From: Haloechinothrix_A salitolerans
Lineage (GTDB): Bacteria; Actinomycetota; Actinomycetes; Mycobacteriales; Pseudonocardiaceae
NCBI RefSeq assembly: GCF_039544105.1
Contig: NZ_BAABLA010000024.1
DNA: 64,000 bases
Reading direction: 5' to 3' (one strand)
The notes below the pieces were generated by a model. That model was not told the DNA's origin, did no database searches, and saw nothing but the letters and a program-made list of their open reading frames with translations. Below are positions 53,503 to 61,309 of this stretch, piece by piece. Made by a program: the position numbers and the translations under genes. Numbering within the stretch: the stretch's first letter is position 1; each line of letters starts with the position of its first letter.

Positions 53503-53951
53503 ACCTCGACTCGACGGGAGAAGTGAAAGAATTTTTGCGCGCATTGCGCTCCGTACGTTTGGTCGTGCTTGAGGAGATTCCGGATATCCATGGGCACCTC
53601 CCATCGATGAGGTGGATGTATCTCTCTAAGGTTCTGGCGAAATCGGGTTCTGTGGGAGGGCGTATTGATTACAACATGCATGGAATCGGCTGCTGGTTTA
53701 TTGACGAGAGCGGTGCTTTGATCGATGTTGACTTTGATTATTCATTCGATGAGAGGGGTGTGGAGATATTCGATTGCTGGAAGATTAGAGATTACTCTGA
53801 GAGTCTTGGTTATGAAGTATCTTCCAGTCCTGAAGAAATAGTTAGCGCGTGTAGATCGCTTGTTTCTCGTGGATGGGTAATTGAGATACGTAATGGGTGG
53901 TTTTCTCCGGTCTGGAAAAAGTTCGATACCGACAGGGATGTCTGCGCATAG
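53499..53951 (+). CDS. putative immunity protein for the RHS toxin
   Basis: The product is 150 aa, with its ATG overlapping the RHS stop (ATGA). The base composition is as AT-rich as the toxin tip, so the two seem to be one imported module. Motifs are SVGGRIDYNMHGIGCWF and ALIDVDFDYSF, which resemble DUF6896-type proteins common behind polymorphic toxins. No signal peptide, so it acts in the cytoplasm. Immunity is inferred from position. Confidence 0.72.
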   Translation: MNLDSTGEVKEFLRALRSVRLVVLEEIPDIHGHLPSMRWMYLSKVLAKSGSVGGRIDYNMHGIGCWFIDESGALIDVDFDYSFDERGVEIFDCWKIRDYSESLGYEVSSSPEEIVSACRSLVSRGWVIEIRNGWFSPVWKKFDTDRDVCA

Positions 53952-53973
53952 CGCAGAAGCGTTGGATTCTCGG

Positions 53974-54030
53974 GTGATTGCGATGCGGCGAATGCGCGGC
54001 TGTGGCAGTCCATAGCCACTACCGCAGGCA
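53974..54030 (+). repeat. displaced copy of the RHS linker sequence
   Basis: These 57 bases match 52604-52660 of the RHS gene without gaps at 46 positions. In the matching frame they read DCDAANARLWQSIATTAG, against DYDAAKAWLWRSMAAATG in the RHS protein. The frame stays open after the match until a TGA at 54182-54184. This is what remains when a new toxin-immunity module displaces an older RHS tip. Confidence 0.75.
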
Positions 54031-54093
54031 AACCTCTGGAACGACCTCGCGGTGGAATCGTGATACGGGACACCGCGGTATCGGGCGACGACG

Positions 54094-54415
54094 ATGGATC
54101 AACAATTGCTGCTTGCCGCTCTGCGGGTTTCGGTGGCGGACCACGTTTCGGCTTTTGCGCGAGAAGGGATCGCCGCGAAGCTTGACGATTCTCACGCTGT
54201 GGAGCCGACTTTGCTTGTCGGTCGCCTTTAATGGAGCGGAGCGCCTCGGCCAGTTGACGGTATGGACCACTGGTGAGGCCGAGTCTGAACGCGTGGAGGT
54301 CGTCACTGGCCTGGTTCACCACGAGCACCACAACTGGGCGTTGCTCGTGGATCTGGATCGGCTACTTGATGTTCTGCTTCGCTGGCAGTGGGCGGAGCTT
54401 GGGGGCGAAGCGTGA
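54094..54415 (+). pseudogene. frameshifted orphan immunity-like gene
   Basis: One frame from ATG 54094 reads MDQQLLLAALRVSVADH and on to PTLLVGRL, then stops at TAA 54229-54231. Another frame continues from about 54222 with SVAFNGAERLGQLTVW, then TTGEAESERVEVV, and ends WAELGGEA at TGA 54413-54415. Joined, they give about 107 aa resembling small immunity-type proteins (GQLTVWxTGEAE). A single-base indel near 54220-54230 separates them, either a real inactivation or a sequence error. Confidence 0.6.
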
Positions 54416-54462
54416 ATCGGGCGTCTGCGAACTCGGCCTGCTACAAGTGAGGGAGGATCTGC

Positions 54463-55011
54463 GTGCGTGCTGTGAAGCTGAGCAAGGTCGTGTCGCATGC
54501 GCTGCGTCATGCGCCGTGGCTTTATGAGCTGGAGCTCGATGGCGAGGGATGGGCGTCGGTTGACCAGTTGGTGGATGCGCTGCGTGCCAAGGGCGGGGCG
54601 TGGGAGACGGTGGACCGCGAGGCGCTGGCCGTCATGATTGAGTCGTCTGCCAAACAGCGTTTCGAACTTGCCGGTGACCGCATTCGCGCCCGGTATGGCC
54701 ATTCGCTACCTGGGCGGATCGAGCGGCAGGTGGCCGAGCCTCCGGAGTTTCTTTATCACGGCACCGCCCCCGAGACGTGGGAGGCGATCCGCGTCGAGGG
54801 GCTCCAGCCCATACGTCGTCAGTACGTGCACTTGTCCATCGACAAGGAGACCGCTGTGGCGGTTGGCAAGCGCAAGAGCACGTCACCCGTCCTTCTCAGC
54901 GTTGCCGCATCCGAGGCGGCGGCCGACGGCGTCGAGTTCCACGTCGGTAACGAGGCAACCTGGCTCGCACTACAGATTCCAGCCACATTCATCCGGCGGT
55001 GTGCGTCGTAG
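54463..55011 (+). CDS. kptA: RNA 2'-phosphotransferase, Tpt1/KptA family
   Basis: The product is 182 aa from a GTG with GGGAGG 6 nt upstream. The family motifs are all there: VKLSKVVSHALRHAP, ARYGHS, FLYHGTAPETW and YVHLSIDKETAVAVG. The N-terminal winged helix is followed by the ADP-ribosyltransferase-like domain. Tpt1 removes an internal RNA 2'-phosphate using NAD+. Bacterial copies have no tRNA-splicing role and are thought to act in RNA repair. The position just behind an RHS toxin locus raises the possibility of a protective role against RNA damage; this is inference. Confidence 0.88.
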   Translation: MRAVKLSKVVSHALRHAPWLYELELDGEGWASVDQLVDALRAKGGAWETVDREALAVMIESSAKQRFELAGDRIRARYGHSLPGRIERQVAEPPEFLYHGTAPETWEAIRVEGLQPIRRQYVHLSIDKETAVAVGKRKSTSPVLLSVAASEAAADGVEFHVGNEATWLALQIPATFIRRCAS

Positions 55012-55183
55012 CGAGTAGGCGCGCCACCGCGTATCCATGGCGAGTTGTATGGAATTCAGCTTGATCCCTCGTCCAGCATTCCAGCACGGCGGACTGTACT
55101 TATCATCCCTGTGACCGATGCGATGCGTCGCAATTGAGCGGAGGGCGTCGATTACCCTCGTCTACTGACTCTGGAGGGGTGTA

Positions 55184-56286
55184 GTGGAGGACGACGCGGT
55201 AGTTGCGGCGATCCCGGAGGCTCCGGGACCCCGTACCGACCGGCCTGGCGCGGAGGACCCGCATGCGCGAGTGGTGATCAGATTCGTCTATCGAGGTTTA
55301 TGGCGGGGTGTCGGCGGATGCGCGGGGATGTGTGCGCTCGCTGGCATCGTGGCATTCTTCGGCCGGGAGACACTGGCGGCGATTACGCTGTTCATCGGGC
55401 TCGCCTTGGCGCTGCTGTTCTTCCGCCAGTTGACGTTACTTCGCGCCGTTGACAAGGCCATCGCGGCGCAGGTGTGGCGCCCGGTAATCGCGCGGCCCTT
55501 GCGGGCGACTGACTGTCGCGTTGAGGTCCGTGACGGGGCCGATCTGTACTACCTGAAGGCGGCCTGCTCGACCCATTCGTGCAGGTTCTCGCGCGTCACC
55601 CACGCGCGTGGCTGGTCGGGCCCGACTCGCGGGGCAGGGCGGCGTTACGCTTGCCAGGAATCCATTCCCCGATTCCGCTGCGAAAGGCGAAGAACGCCGA
55701 CGGTTATCGCGAGGTACGGCCGCGTCAAACGAACGTCGACCCGGCCGCTCCGGCATCCGACGACGAGGTTACGATTCGCTGGGCCAAGGTGGTGCGCCGC
55801 AAAACTCGCCGATGGTTCTGTTGGCCCGCACTGCTCGCCCTCGCGGTTGCCGTCGGAGTCGTCCGTGGCGCGCCCGACCAGACCGCTGCGGATGGGCCGA
55901 TCATGTCGGTAGCGATCGCGGCGGCGGCCGGTGTGCTGGTGCTGCTGATATGGGCGCTATCGCGGTGGCAGAAGGCTCGGGGTTGGGTCAGCTTGCCGAA
56001 GCTGCTCGCCGCTGGCCCCTGGCAGCGTTATCCCACCCGGCTCGCGTCTCCCTACCGTCCTGGGAGGTTCGCGTTCAGTGATGTCTCCGTCGCGGTTCAG
56101 TTCGACGGCGTGGAGCACCCGTTCACCCTGCACTACGCGTCACCGGACGTGGTGGGCTACATCGAGGACACCGGCACGATCTGGTTCGCGGGCTCACCGC
56201 ATTCCGGCGGGCAGGCGATCGCTATAGGTGTTCCTGGCTACCCCATCCTCGGGCTCGCCCGCCCAGCGATGCCCGAATCCCGCTGA
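55184..56286 (+). pseudogene. four-helix membrane protein split by a frameshift
   Basis: One frame from GTG 55184 encodes an N-terminus with two helices (CAGMCALAGIVAFFG, LAAITLFIGLALALLFF) as far as DLYYLKAA near 55560. The next frame continues LLDPFVQVLARHPRAWLVGP with two more helices (WPALLALAVAVGVV, IMSVAIAAAAGVLVLLIWAL) and a soluble C-terminus ending at 56286. Joined, the protein is about 367 aa. A single-base indel near 55555-55570 (GAAGGCGGCCTGCTC) explains both halves. It may be a sequencing error or a broken gene. No known family. Confidence 0.65.
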
Positions 56287-56319
56287 GGTCGCACTACCGG
56301 TAGGCCTGCTGGCCGTACC

Positions 56320-57153
56320 TCAACGCTCCCAGGACCGACCGGTGATGCGTTCGTAGACGTCGATGTAGCGCTGTCGTGTCGCCCGCACGATGTCGTCCGG
56401 GATCTCTGGTCCGGGTGGTGTCTTGTCCCAGCCGGTGCTGACCGACCAGTCCCGCACGAACTGCTTGTCGAACGAGTGTTGCGGGCGCCCTGGTTGCCAC
56501 TGGTCGGCGGGCCAGAAACGGGAGGAGTCCGAGGTGAGGATCTCGTCGGCCAGGGTCATGGTGCCGTCGGTGTCGTAGCCGAACTCGAACTTGGTGTCGG
56601 CGATGATGATGCCGCGTGACGCGGCGTGTTCCGCGCCCCTGCGGTAGACCTCGATCGATGTGTCGCGCAGCCGCTCGGCGTCGTCCTTGCCGATCATCGC
56701 GACGACGTCGTCGAACGTGATGGGTTCGTCGTGGCCCTCGGACGCCTTCGTCGTCGGCGTGAAGATCGGCTCGGGTAGCTTGTCCGCCTCGACGAGGCCG
56801 TCCGGCAGTTCTACACCGGATACCGCGCCGGTGCGCTGGTAGTCCTTCAGCCCGGAGCCGCTGAGGTAGCCGCGCACGATGCACTCCACGCCGATCATGT
56901 CCAGCCGCTTGCACCGGACGGCCCTGCCACGGAACTCGTCGGGCACATCGGTCGTGGACAGCACGTGGTTCGGCACGACATCGGCGAGCCGGTCGAACCA
57001 CCACGCCGACAGCTGCGTCAGCAGCGCGCCCTTGTCCGGGATCGGTGTCGGCAACGAGACGTCGTAGACCGAGACCCGATCGGACGCGACCAGCACCAGG
57101 TCGCCCCGGTCGGTGTAAACGTCGCGGACCTTGCCGGTGTGCACGAGCTCCAT
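56320..57153 (-). CDS. purC: SAICAR synthetase PurC
   Basis: The product is 277 aa from ATG 57153 (MELVHTGKVRDVY); GTG 57162 is an alternative. Motifs are ASDRVSVYDVSLPTPIPDKG, the GYLSGSGLKDY loop and IIADTKFEFG. It joins aspartate to CAIR with ATP in purine synthesis, in the cytoplasm. The upstream gap holds a family B repeat. It is unrelated to the steroid region. Confidence 0.95.
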   Translation of the reverse strand: MELVHTGKVRDVYTDRGDLVLVASDRVSVYDVSLPTPIPDKGALLTQLSAWWFDRLADVVPNHVLSTTDVPDEFRGRAVRCKRLDMIGVECIVRGYLSGSGLKDYQRTGAVSGVELPDGLVEADKLPEPIFTPTTKASEGHDEPITFDDVVAMIGKDDAERLRDTSIEVYRRGAEHAASRGIIIADTKFEFGYDTDGTMTLADEILTSDSSRFWPADQWQPGRPQHSFDKQFVRDWSVSTGWDKTPPGPEIPDDIVRATRQRYIDVYERITGRSWER

Positions 57154-57218
57154 ACCTGACACCCAATCACGCCGCTGTCCGGCTCGCGCGGGGAGTCCCG
57201 CTGCGCTGTGGCCTCCGC

Positions 57219-57280
57219 GACGCCGTGTCCCCGTAGCTGACGCCGTGTCCCCCGTTCACGACGTCATGTTCCACATTCCC
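57219..57280 (-). repeat. family B interspersed repeat, inverted copy
   Basis: On the minus strand this reads GTGGAACATGACGTCGTGAA then CGGGGGACACGGCGTC, matching 29 of 36 bases at 35676-35711. A second GGGGACACGGCGTC follows. The matching frame would encode NVEHDVVNGGHGVSYGD, compared with SVEHGGASGGHDAVSPA, but no start codon is kept. It fills most of the purC upstream gap (57154-57353). Confidence 0.7.
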
Positions 57281-57353
57281 GCCGCGAGTTTCTGTGACCA
57301 CTTGCCGCCCTCGGTGCTCCTAGCAGGTGACAGCCCACCGAAAGGAGCCCATC

Positions 57354-57902
57354 ATGACGACCTCGACCCGACTCGTGTTCCGTCTGGCGATGTTCGCGAT
57401 CGCCGCCGTCACCCTCGCGCTCGCGTTCAGCGGGATAGCCCACGCCGCGCCTGGCGGGGATGACACCGTGAGCCCGACGCCGCACACCCACCAGCCGTTC
57501 TACACTCCGCCACCAGGCTGGGAGCCAGCCGCGCCCGAGGGTGAGCCGGAGGCGCCGAGCGAACCACCGGCGGACCCAGAGCCCGACCCGGAGACTGAAG
57601 AGCCCACGGAGCCCACGGAGCCAGCGCCGACGAAGTCCCCGGCTCCCCAGCCGGAAGAGCCGACGCTGGTCCAGCCCACGGCTGCCCCGCAGCCGACGTC
57701 CGCGCCGGAATCCCAGCCGTTCGCCACTCCGGCGGCGACGACGTCCAGCACACCGGCCGATGATGTCCCCGCTGCCAGTCAACCGGCCAACGCCGGTGCC
57801 GTGCGCGTCGCCATCGGTGCTGGTCTCGCGGCTGTCCTGCTCGGTGGAGGCTGGCTCGCGACGTCGTTGGCCCGCATGATGCGGCAGGAGCGTCACTCGT
57901 GA
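57354..57902 (+). CDS. secreted Pro/Glu/Thr-rich membrane-anchored protein
   Basis: The product is 182 aa from ATG 57354 with AAAGGAG upstream. A signal peptide (LAMFAIAAVTLALAFSGIAHA) leads into about 110 residues of Pro, Glu, Thr and Ser (a wall-spanning stalk), ending in one helix (VAIGAGLAAVLLGGGWLATS) and a basic tail. No catalytic domain, and no family beyond composition. The last codons are 46 nt before the likely start of the sigma-factor gene. Confidence 0.7.
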   Translation: MTTSTRLVFRLAMFAIAAVTLALAFSGIAHAAPGGDDTVSPTPHTHQPFYTPPPGWEPAAPEGEPEAPSEPPADPEPDPETEEPTEPTEPAPTKSPAPQPEEPTLVQPTAAPQPTSAPESQPFATPAATTSSTPADDVPAASQPANAGAVRVAIGAGLAAVLLGGGWLATSLARMMRQERHS

Positions 57903-57948
57903 CATGGAAGTTGCGGACAACAAGGGCACTTCGCCCTACCCTCATAAC

Positions 57949-59418
57949 ATGGAGGACGCCGAACTGGCACGACGGGCGGTTGACGGCGACCAGCGCGCGT
58001 GGACCGAGATCTACGACACCTACGCCGACCGGCTGCACGACTACTGTCACTCCATCCTGCGCGACCGTCACGACGCGGCGGACGCACTGCACGACGCGTT
58101 CGTCACCGCGGCGACCAAGATCGGTCAGCTCCGCGACCCGAGCAGGCTGCGGCCGTGGCTGTACTCCATCTGCCGGACGCAGTGCCTCGCCGCGATCCGG
58201 AAGCGCTCGCGGGAGCGGCCCAACGAGGACGTGGCGGCGATGACCCCGCCGGTGGTTGACCGGGACGAGTACGCCGACGCCGAGCTGCGGCAACTCGTCG
58301 CCGACGCCTCGCTCGGGCTGGCTGCCAAGGACAGGGCGGTGCTCGACCTGCACCTGCGGCATGGACTGGAAGGCAAGGACCTCGCCATCGCGCTCGGCGT
58401 CACCCCGCATCACGCCACTGTGTTGCTCGGCCGGGTGCGCGGGCACGTCGAACGTTCGCTCGCCGCGCTGCTCGTGGGGCGCACGGGCAGGCGCGATTGT
58501 CCCGAACTGGACGCGCTTCTTGGTGACTGGGACGGCTCGCTGTCACCGTTGATCCGCAAACGGGTCGCGCGGCACATCGACGCCTGCACGACGTGTGGCA
58601 GGCGGCGCGAACGCATGGTCAGCCCGCTCGCGCTGCTCGGCTCGCTGCCGATGATCCCCGCGCCCGACGATGTGCGGGAGCGGACGCTGGATGACATCGC
58701 GCTCGCCTCGGCACGTCGTCCGATGGGGTCCCGCGCCCCTGGTGGCACCAGGGCGCTCGGACTGGCGGCGGGGTTTGCCGCGCTGTTGCTCATCGGGGGC
58801 GCGGTTGTCGCGTTGCAGTCGCCGTCCCGGATACCGGGTGACGCCACAGGCGCTCTCGCGGGGCCGCAAACGACGTCGACGCCGCGCACCGAGGTGACGC
58901 CGGAGACGACCACCACACCGGAGGAACCTGCGCCGGTGACCGTGACGACCACCACGACCACCACGACGCCACCCGCGTCACCGCCGACGTCTGAACCCGG
59001 TGCGGGCACCGCTGCCACTCCCGCCAAAGGAAGTGACACCACGTCGCCGAGGGTGTTCGACCTGCGGACCGACCGACAGGGGATCGGACCGCGCGACAGC
59101 ACTTGTGAGACCACGGTGGCCCGTGCCCGCGTCGTCGACGACGGCGCCGAGGGGGCCGGCGACTCCACCGCCGACCCCGCCGAGACGACGTCCAGTGAGC
59201 CCGTGGCCGTCGATGTCACGCTGTTCTGGCAGCATGCCGACGGCGGCGTGCACGAGGTCGCCATGGTGCTCGAGTCAGGGGACGAGTACGCCGCTGAGAT
59301 CGGTCCGCCCGACGGAGGCGGGGACGTCGTCTGGTGGGTGGTGGCGAGTGACGCGGCGGGCAACACCACGCGGAGCGCGGACGAGCAGCTCGCGGTGTAC
59401 ACCGTCTGCCTTCGGTGA
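57949..59418 (+). CDS. ECF sigma factor fused to zinc-finger anti-sigma-like membrane module
   Basis: From ATG 57949 the product is 489 aa; ATG 57904 would add 15. Residues about 5-90 are sigma region 2 (YDTYADRLHDYCHSIL, HDAADALHDAFVTA, LYSICRTQCLA) and about 115-180 region 4 (KDRAVLDLHLRHGLEGKDLA). Near residue 210 comes HIDACTTCG, the HxxxCxxC zinc motif of ZAS anti-sigma factors, then a helix (GLAAGFAALLLIGGAVVAL), a Thr/Pro-rich stalk and a beta-rich extracellular domain. The fusion suggests a membrane-tethered sigma factor released by a signal. No clear ribosome binding site precedes either ATG. Confidence 0.82.
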   Translation: MEDAELARRAVDGDQRAWTEIYDTYADRLHDYCHSILRDRHDAADALHDAFVTAATKIGQLRDPSRLRPWLYSICRTQCLAAIRKRSRERPNEDVAAMTPPVVDRDEYADAELRQLVADASLGLAAKDRAVLDLHLRHGLEGKDLAIALGVTPHHATVLLGRVRGHVERSLAALLVGRTGRRDCPELDALLGDWDGSLSPLIRKRVARHIDACTTCGRRRERMVSPLALLGSLPMIPAPDDVRERTLDDIALASARRPMGSRAPGGTRALGLAAGFAALLLIGGAVVALQSPSRIPGDATGALAGPQTTSTPRTEVTPETTTTPEEPAPVTVTTTTTTTTPPASPPTSEPGAGTAATPAKGSDTTSPRVFDLRTDRQGIGPRDSTCETTVARARVVDDGAEGAGDSTADPAETTSSEPVAVDVTLFWQHADGGVHEVAMVLESGDEYAAEIGPPDGGGDVVWWVVASDAAGNTTRSADEQLAVYTVCLR

Positions 59419-59466
59419 TGTCGTGATGCCGGACACGACGTGAGTCGGGGCCGATAGGGTCTCCGT

Positions 59467-60474
59467 GTGGACATCGACGTGTTCGTCGCGCAGCATCGTG
59501 CGGAATGGGACCGCTTGCGGTACTTGGTGCGGCACGCGCGAAAGCTGCGCGGTCCGGAGGCCGACGAGCTGGTGGCGCTGTACCAGCGCACCGCGACGCA
59601 CCTCTCCATCGTGCGCTCCACCGCGCCGGACCCCGCGCTGCTGAGCAAGCTGTCGTCGCTGGTCGCGCAGGGCCGCGCGGCTGTCGCTGGGTCGCACAAC
59701 CCGAGCTGGCGCGAGTTCGGACTGTTCTTCTCCCGGCGGTTTCCCGCCGCGCTCTATCGCGCGCGGATGTGGTGGATTCCGGTCGCCGTGGCGTTCCTGC
59801 TGGTCAGCGGTGCCCTCGCCGCGTGGGTCGCCACCGATGTGAGCGTTCGCGGCCAACTCGCCACGCCCGAGGAGATTGAGCAACTCACCGCACCGGGCGG
59901 CCAGTTCGAGAGCTACTACTCCTCAGGGCCCGCGGCGTCGTTCGCTTTCGACGTCTGGACGAACAACGTCTGGGTCAGCGCGGGCGCGCTCACGCTTGGC
60001 GTGTTGTTAGGCATCCCGGTGATCGTGATTCTGCTTGCCAACGCCGCCAACGTCGCCGTGGCGGGCGGCATGATGGCCTCGGTCGGCAGGCTGGACATCT
60101 TCTTCGGGCTGATCACGCCGCACGGCCTGCTTGAACTGACCGCCGTGTTCGTGGCGGCGGGGCTTGGGCTCAAGCTCGGCTGGACGGTGATCGACCCCGG
60201 CACGCGCACGAGGTCCGCCGCGCTCGCGCAGGAGGGCCGCACCGTGATCGGGGTCGCGCTCGGACTTATCGTGGTGCTGCTGATCTCCGGCGTGATCGAG
60301 GCGTTCGTGACGCCGTCCGGGCTGCCGACGGCGGCGCGTGTCGGTATCGGCGTGTTCGCCGAGGTGGTGTTCCTGGCGTACGTCTTCGTGCTCGGCCGTC
60401 GCGCCGCGCGGGCGGGCGAGACCGGCGACATCGACGCGAGCCAGGTGGGCGCGAGCGCGCCCGCGACCGGCTGA
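59467..60474 (+). CDS. SpoIIM-family (stage II sporulation M-like) membrane protein
   Basis: The product is 335 aa from GTG 59467. It has five to six hydrophobic segments, including WWIPVAVAFLLVSGALAAW and ALTLGVLLGIPVIVILLANA. The conserved GLITPHGLLELTAVFVAAG motif of the SpoIIM/DUF95 family is present. Such proteins are commonly encoded near MoxR and DUF58 genes, as here on the opposite strand about 1 kb on. A membrane remodelling or complex-assembly role is likely but undefined. Confidence 0.85.
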   Translation: MDIDVFVAQHRAEWDRLRYLVRHARKLRGPEADELVALYQRTATHLSIVRSTAPDPALLSKLSSLVAQGRAAVAGSHNPSWREFGLFFSRRFPAALYRARMWWIPVAVAFLLVSGALAAWVATDVSVRGQLATPEEIEQLTAPGGQFESYYSSGPAASFAFDVWTNNVWVSAGALTLGVLLGIPVIVILLANAANVAVAGGMMASVGRLDIFFGLITPHGLLELTAVFVAAGLGLKLGWTVIDPGTRTRSAALAQEGRTVIGVALGLIVVLLISGVIEAFVTPSGLPTAARVGIGVFAEVVFLAYVFVLGRRAARAGETGDIDASQVGASAPATG

Positions 60475-60537
60475 GTCTTTGCCGCCGCTCGAGCCGGACC
60501 GGAGTCGACTGCCCCGTTCGGGCCGAGGTGTCGATCA

Positions 60538-60606
60538 ACTTACCCTGCGCTGTGACCAAGAAGTGTCCGTTTTGTCGGATCTAGCTGGTCATAGTCCAGG
60601 GTAAGT
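60538..60606. terminator. hairpin downstream of the SpoIIM-like gene
   Basis: Arms ACTTACCCTG (60538-60547) and CAGGGTAAGT (60597-60606) are perfect, with an inner TGACCA/TGGTCA pair. It lies 63 nt after the stop at 60474. The rest of 60475-60660 shows no gene. Confidence 0.55.
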
Positions 60607-60679
60607 AGATCAATTCGACGCGAGTCGTCACCACCGCGCGGGAACCGCGCTGACCGAAGAGATGGCGCTATGCCCGATG

Positions 60680-60731
60680 CATCCCAAGTGGGGATGATGT
60701 TCACATCCCAGAACTGATACCATCGTGGTAT
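60680..60731. promoter_or_regulatory. mazEF promoter/operator region
   Basis: Two palindromes lie here: CATCCC-AAGTG-GGGATG at 60680-60696 and ATACCA-TCG-TGGTAT at 60717-60731. The second overlaps the antitoxin start codon, so bound antitoxin would cover the start of a short-leader or leaderless message. Confidence 0.5.
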
Positions 60732-60966
60732 GAGTAAGCAGATCGCCATCAGGCTGCCTGACGAGTTGGTCCAGTACATCGACCAGGCTGTCGAGGAGGG
60801 TCGTGCGCCAAGTCGCGCTGCCCTGGTGGCTCAAGCCGTCGGTTGTGACCGGCGTCGGCGTCGTGCCGAGCGGGATGCGGAAATCCTTGCCGCTGCGGGC
60901 GCGGACCGGGATCTCGACGAGCTCGCTGAGTATGCGGCCAGCGTGCCGATGGACGACCTCGACTGA
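60730..60966 (+). CDS. ribbon-helix-helix antitoxin (MazE-like)
   Basis: The product is 78 aa. The N-terminal ribbon-helix-helix DNA-binding domain (KQIAIRLPDELVQYIDQAV, then SRAALVAQAV) is followed by an acidic C-terminus ending SVPMDDLD that should wrap the toxin. The stop overlaps the toxin ATG by one base (TGATG). The pair is probably autoregulated through the palindrome at its start. Confidence 0.85.
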   Translation: MSKQIAIRLPDELVQYIDQAVEEGRAPSRAALVAQAVGCDRRRRRAERDAEILAAAGADRDLDELAEYAASVPMDDLD

Positions 60967-61265
60967 TGCGGCCGATCCACATCGCGCAACTGGACAAGGC
61001 GCGCCCCGTCCTCGTCCTCACCCGCGAGGCAGTGCGACCGTACTTAACGCGCGTGACGGTCGCGCCCATAACCAGCACGATCAGAGGTTTGTCGACCGAG
61101 GTGCCAGTTGACGGCGACAATGGCCTCGACCACAGCAGCGTGGTCAGCTGCGACAACATCGTTACCGTGCCGACGTCGGCGCTGGGGCGCCATGTCGGGT
61201 ACCTGCTTGCCCACCAAGAGGGCGAACTCGCCGCAGCTATTCAGGCCGCGTTCGATCTCTCCTGA
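60966..61265 (+). CDS. MazF/PemK-family toxin
   Basis: The product is 99 aa. The PemK fold is seen in RPIHIAQLDKARPVLVLTRE, TRVTVAPITSTIRGLSTEV and the later SVVSCDNIVTVPTSALG. MazF proteins are sequence-specific RNases neutralised by MazE. Length and order fit a complete type II system. It converges on the DUF58 gene after 44 bp. Confidence 0.88.
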   Translation: MRPIHIAQLDKARPVLVLTREAVRPYLTRVTVAPITSTIRGLSTEVPVDGDNGLDHSSVVSCDNIVTVPTSALGRHVGYLLAHQEGELAAAIQAAFDLS

Positions 61266-61309
61266 CGGACGACGGCGCAGCGGCAGCGCCAACAGCCAGT
61301 GTCGTGCCC

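Noticed and set aside
53978..54220. N-terminal half of a 145-codon frame reading across the RHS remnant
   Set aside because: The first 80 residues are in a different frame from both the linker match and the MDQQLLLAAL frame, and are Arg/Cys-rich. Only the C-terminal part (SVAFNGAERL onward) looks like real protein.
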